Source: an uncultured Verrucomicrobia subdivision 3 bacterium (GTDB taxonomy: Bacteria > Verrucomicrobiota > Verrucomicrobiae > Limisphaerales > UBA11358). Taken from it: a stretch of 8,878 nucleotides of DNA. Both the position numbers and the translations under genes were made by a program. The DNA lies in assembly GCA_903847285.1 (NCBI GenBank), contig CAINDH010000127.1, positions 1 to 8,878 on the forward strand, given 5' to 3'. Shown one piece after another: positions 8,110 through 8,878 of the stretch (its first letter is position 1; every line of letters starts with the position of its first letter). The notes under the pieces were generated by a model. The model searched no databases and had not been told where the DNA came from. It was given only the letters and a program-made list of their open reading frames with translations.

Positions 8110-8115
8110 TATAGT
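8110..8115 (+). promoter_or_regulatory. -10 element TATAGT for the small ORF and response regulator
   Basis: TATAGT matches the TATAAT consensus at five of six positions. Its last base is six bases before the ATG at 8122, so transcription would start at or next to that A. The message would then be leaderless for the 35-residue ORF, and would give the response regulator a leader of about 104 bases. No good -35 box lies 16-18 bases upstream, which limits confidence. Confidence 0.35.
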
Positions 8116-8121
8116 GGCGCC

Positions 8122-8229
8122 ATGAAAAGTGCAACCAAACGCATTCAAAAGCGAATCACCTTGAGCCGCGAGGTGCGGGTGAGGTTCACGGTGCGCGTGG
8201 TCGCCAAAACCGAAAGGAACAGCTTATGA
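8122..8229 (+). CDS. possible 35-residue basic peptide, overlapping the response regulator start
   Basis: Small ORF, ATG at 8122 to TGA at 8227-8229. The product begins MKSATKRIQKRITLSREV and has 11 Lys/Arg against 2 Glu, with alternating beta-like residues in its second half and no hydrophobic membrane segment. Its stop codon overlaps the response-regulator ATG in an ATGA arrangement, the classic sign of translational coupling. No Shine-Dalgarno precedes it; a -10 element six bases upstream suggests a leaderless start. I recognise no family. It could be a leader peptide that controls translation of the regulator, a small nucleic-acid-binding peptide, or a chance ORF. Confidence 0.4.
   Translation: MKSATKRIQKRITLSREVRVRFTVRVVAKTERNSL
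8213..8219 (+). promoter_or_regulatory. Shine-Dalgarno of the response regulator, inside the small ORF
   Basis: AAAGGAA with the AGG core at 8215-8217 lies eight bases before the ATG at 8226. This is a good ribosome site and it lies within the 3' end of the 35-residue ORF, so the regulator can be initiated independently or by re-initiation. Confidence 0.6.
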
Positions 8230-8651
8230 ACACAATCTCTTTTCCAACCGCTACCCACTGGCTGTTGGTGGATGATAACAAAGACATCCTGCGGCTGATG
8301 TCGACCGTGCTGGAAGGGTTGACTGACGCCACGATTGAGTGTTTCAACACCCCGCAGTCCGCGTTGGCGGCGTTCGCGGAGTCGCCGGAAAAATACGCAT
8401 TGGTCATCACCGACTTCGAGATGCCGGGCATGGACGGCGTGGAATTGTGCCGGTGGCTGCGCGACATTTCGCCCGCGCAAAAAATTTTCCTCGCCACGGG
8501 CAGCGGGTTTTTCACCGAAGCCGCCGCACGTCACGCCGGTTTTAGCGCGCTGCTGAACAAGCCGTTTCCGTTGTCGGCATTAAAGTCAGCGCTGGCGGAA
8601 AATTTTTTGATGGCCGCGCAAAAACTCCCCGGCAGCTTAATGCCGGCTTAA
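8226..8651 (+). CDS. single-domain response regulator (CheY-like receiver)
   Basis: 141-residue cytoplasmic phosphoreceiver with no output domain. All catalytic positions are present: acidic pair D16-D17 in LLVDDNKD, phosphoacceptor D63 in VITDFEMPGMDG, switch Thr T91 in FLATGSG, and Lys K112 in LLNKPFP. The fold fills residues about 10-130, leaving a short tail rather than a DNA-binding or enzymatic domain. It would act by protein-protein contact, like CheY or a phosphorelay intermediate. No histidine kinase is in the window, so its partner is unknown. The start is fixed by the Shine-Dalgarno at 8213-8219 and by the ATGA overlap with the small upstream ORF. The next gene starts 54 bases downstream on the same strand. 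Confidence 0.95.
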   Translation: MNTISFPTATHWLLVDDNKDILRLMSTVLEGLTDATIECFNTPQSALAAFAESPEKYALVITDFEMPGMDGVELCRWLRDISPAQKIFLATGSGFFTEAAARHAGFSALLNKPFPLSALKSALAENFLMAAQKLPGSLMPA

Positions 8652-8661
8652 GGTTCGGCCT

Positions 8662-8667
8662 GATAAT
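8662..8667 (+). promoter_or_regulatory. possible -10 element for the Gly/Pro-rich secreted protein gene
   Basis: GATAAT in the 54-base gap matches the -10 consensus at five of six positions and would start transcription about 30 bases before the ATG at 8706. The -35 candidate TTAATG (8638-8643, 18-base spacing) is poor. The gene might instead be co-transcribed with the response regulator. Confidence 0.25.
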
Positions 8668-8693
8668 TTACACCCAGTTAAACCAAAAAACAC

Positions 8694-8699
8694 GAAAGG
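8694..8699 (+). promoter_or_regulatory. Shine-Dalgarno of the Gly/Pro-rich secreted protein
   Basis: GAAAGG is six bases upstream of the ATG at 8706, good spacing that confirms this start. Confidence 0.6.
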
Positions 8700-8705
8700 T
8701 AAAAA

Positions 8706-8878
8706 ATGAAAACAACATCACTCCTCACACTGGTCGCCGCGTTTGGCGCCCTCTCACTCACCGCCTTTGCCCAGGATGCCGGCGGCCCGCCGCAAGGTGG
8801 TCCGGGCGGGCAAGGCGGGCCAGGCATGGGCGGGCGACGCCCGCTGCCGCTGATCATCGGCGCGCTTGATGCCAATCA
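8706..8878 (+). CDS. secreted Gly/Pro-rich protein, probable EF-hand type, N-terminal part
   Basis: 57 residues are visible before the right edge. A signal peptide is clear: MKTTSLLTLVAAFGALSLTA with cleavage after AFA (near residue 22). A low-complexity linker of GGP and GGQ units follows (about 25-44), then RRPLPLIIGALDAN. Small exported proteins of Verrucomicrobiota and Planctomycetota often have this layout, where LDAN opens a calcium-binding EF-hand loop (D at position 1, N at position 3) and is followed by further D-rich loops. Here only the first residues of such a loop are in the window, so EF-hand is a prediction. Export to the periplasm or outside is well supported. Confidence 0.75.
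   Translation, partial: MKTTSLLTLVAAFGALSLTAFAQDAGGPPQGGPGGQGGPGMGGRRPLPLIIGALDAN

Larger units (their letters stand above)
7996..8121. other. divergent regulatory region between the FecR-TPR-barrel gene and the small ORF/response regulator
   Basis: 126 bases contain a 9-bp inverted repeat next to the FecR gene start, candidate minus-strand promoters, and a palindromic CTATAG at 8109-8114. GGCGCC occurs at 8061-8066 and 8116-8121. No RNA gene is recognisable. Confidence 0.6.

Noticed and set aside
7996..8148. N-terminal extension of the FecR-TPR-barrel protein to an ATG at 8148
   Set aside because: The added 51 residues overlap the divergent small ORF and the inverted repeat and would put the signal peptide internally. 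The ATG at 7995 starts directly with a basic, then hydrophobic, export signal.
8629..8646. CCGGC/GCCGG hairpin near the response-regulator stop as an intrinsic terminator
   Set aside because: The stem is only five base pairs, overlaps the coding end and has no U-tract after it.
8678..8875. 65-residue minus-strand open frame at the right edge
   Set aside because: Its Pro/Gly-rich product is the antisense of the GGP-repeat linker of the secreted protein, which has its own Shine-Dalgarno and signal peptide.

Overview
The window looks like chromosomal DNA of a Verrucomicrobiota bacterium, most like the Pedosphaera/Limisphaerales type. This is inferred from gene content, not from any marker gene. 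The clues are a CHASE2-type class III cyclase, a secreted protein with an autotransporter-associated beta-strand repeat and a Thr/Asn-rich tail, a FecR-domain envelope protein, and a Gly/Pro-rich secreted protein that appears to enter an EF-hand. The DNA is moderately GC-rich. I see no tRNA, rRNA, CRISPR array, insertion sequence or integrase.

Layout. Positions 1-1675 (minus) hold a CHASE2 adenylate/guanylate cyclase whose C-terminal end lies outside the window. A 226-base divergent intergenic region follows. Positions 1902-4499 (plus) encode an 865-residue exported beta-rich protein. After a gap of one base, a convergent gene at 4501-7995 (minus) encodes a 1164-residue envelope protein: signal peptide, FecR domain, TPR array and C-terminal outer-membrane beta-barrel. 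A second divergent region (7996-8121) carries a 9-bp perfect inverted repeat and a palindromic CTATAG usable as a -10 element on either strand. To its right, on the plus strand, lie a 35-residue basic ORF, a single-domain response regulator whose start overlaps that ORF by four bases (ATGA), and the 5' end of a secreted Gly/Pro-rich, probably EF-hand, protein that runs off the right edge.

How they may fit together. Four of the six reading frames encode envelope or secreted proteins (cyclase with periplasmic CHASE2 sensor, beta-strand surface protein, FecR-TPR-barrel, EF-hand candidate) and two are signalling proteins (cyclase, receiver). The most distinctive item is the FecR-TPR-barrel protein. 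It joins a periplasmic FecR module, a protein-interaction scaffold and an outer-membrane barrel in one chain with no TonB plug that I can recognise. The TPR-barrel half resembles the layout of exopolysaccharide exporters such as PgaA and BcsC. A functional link among these genes is a hypothesis from proximity only; they do not form one operon.
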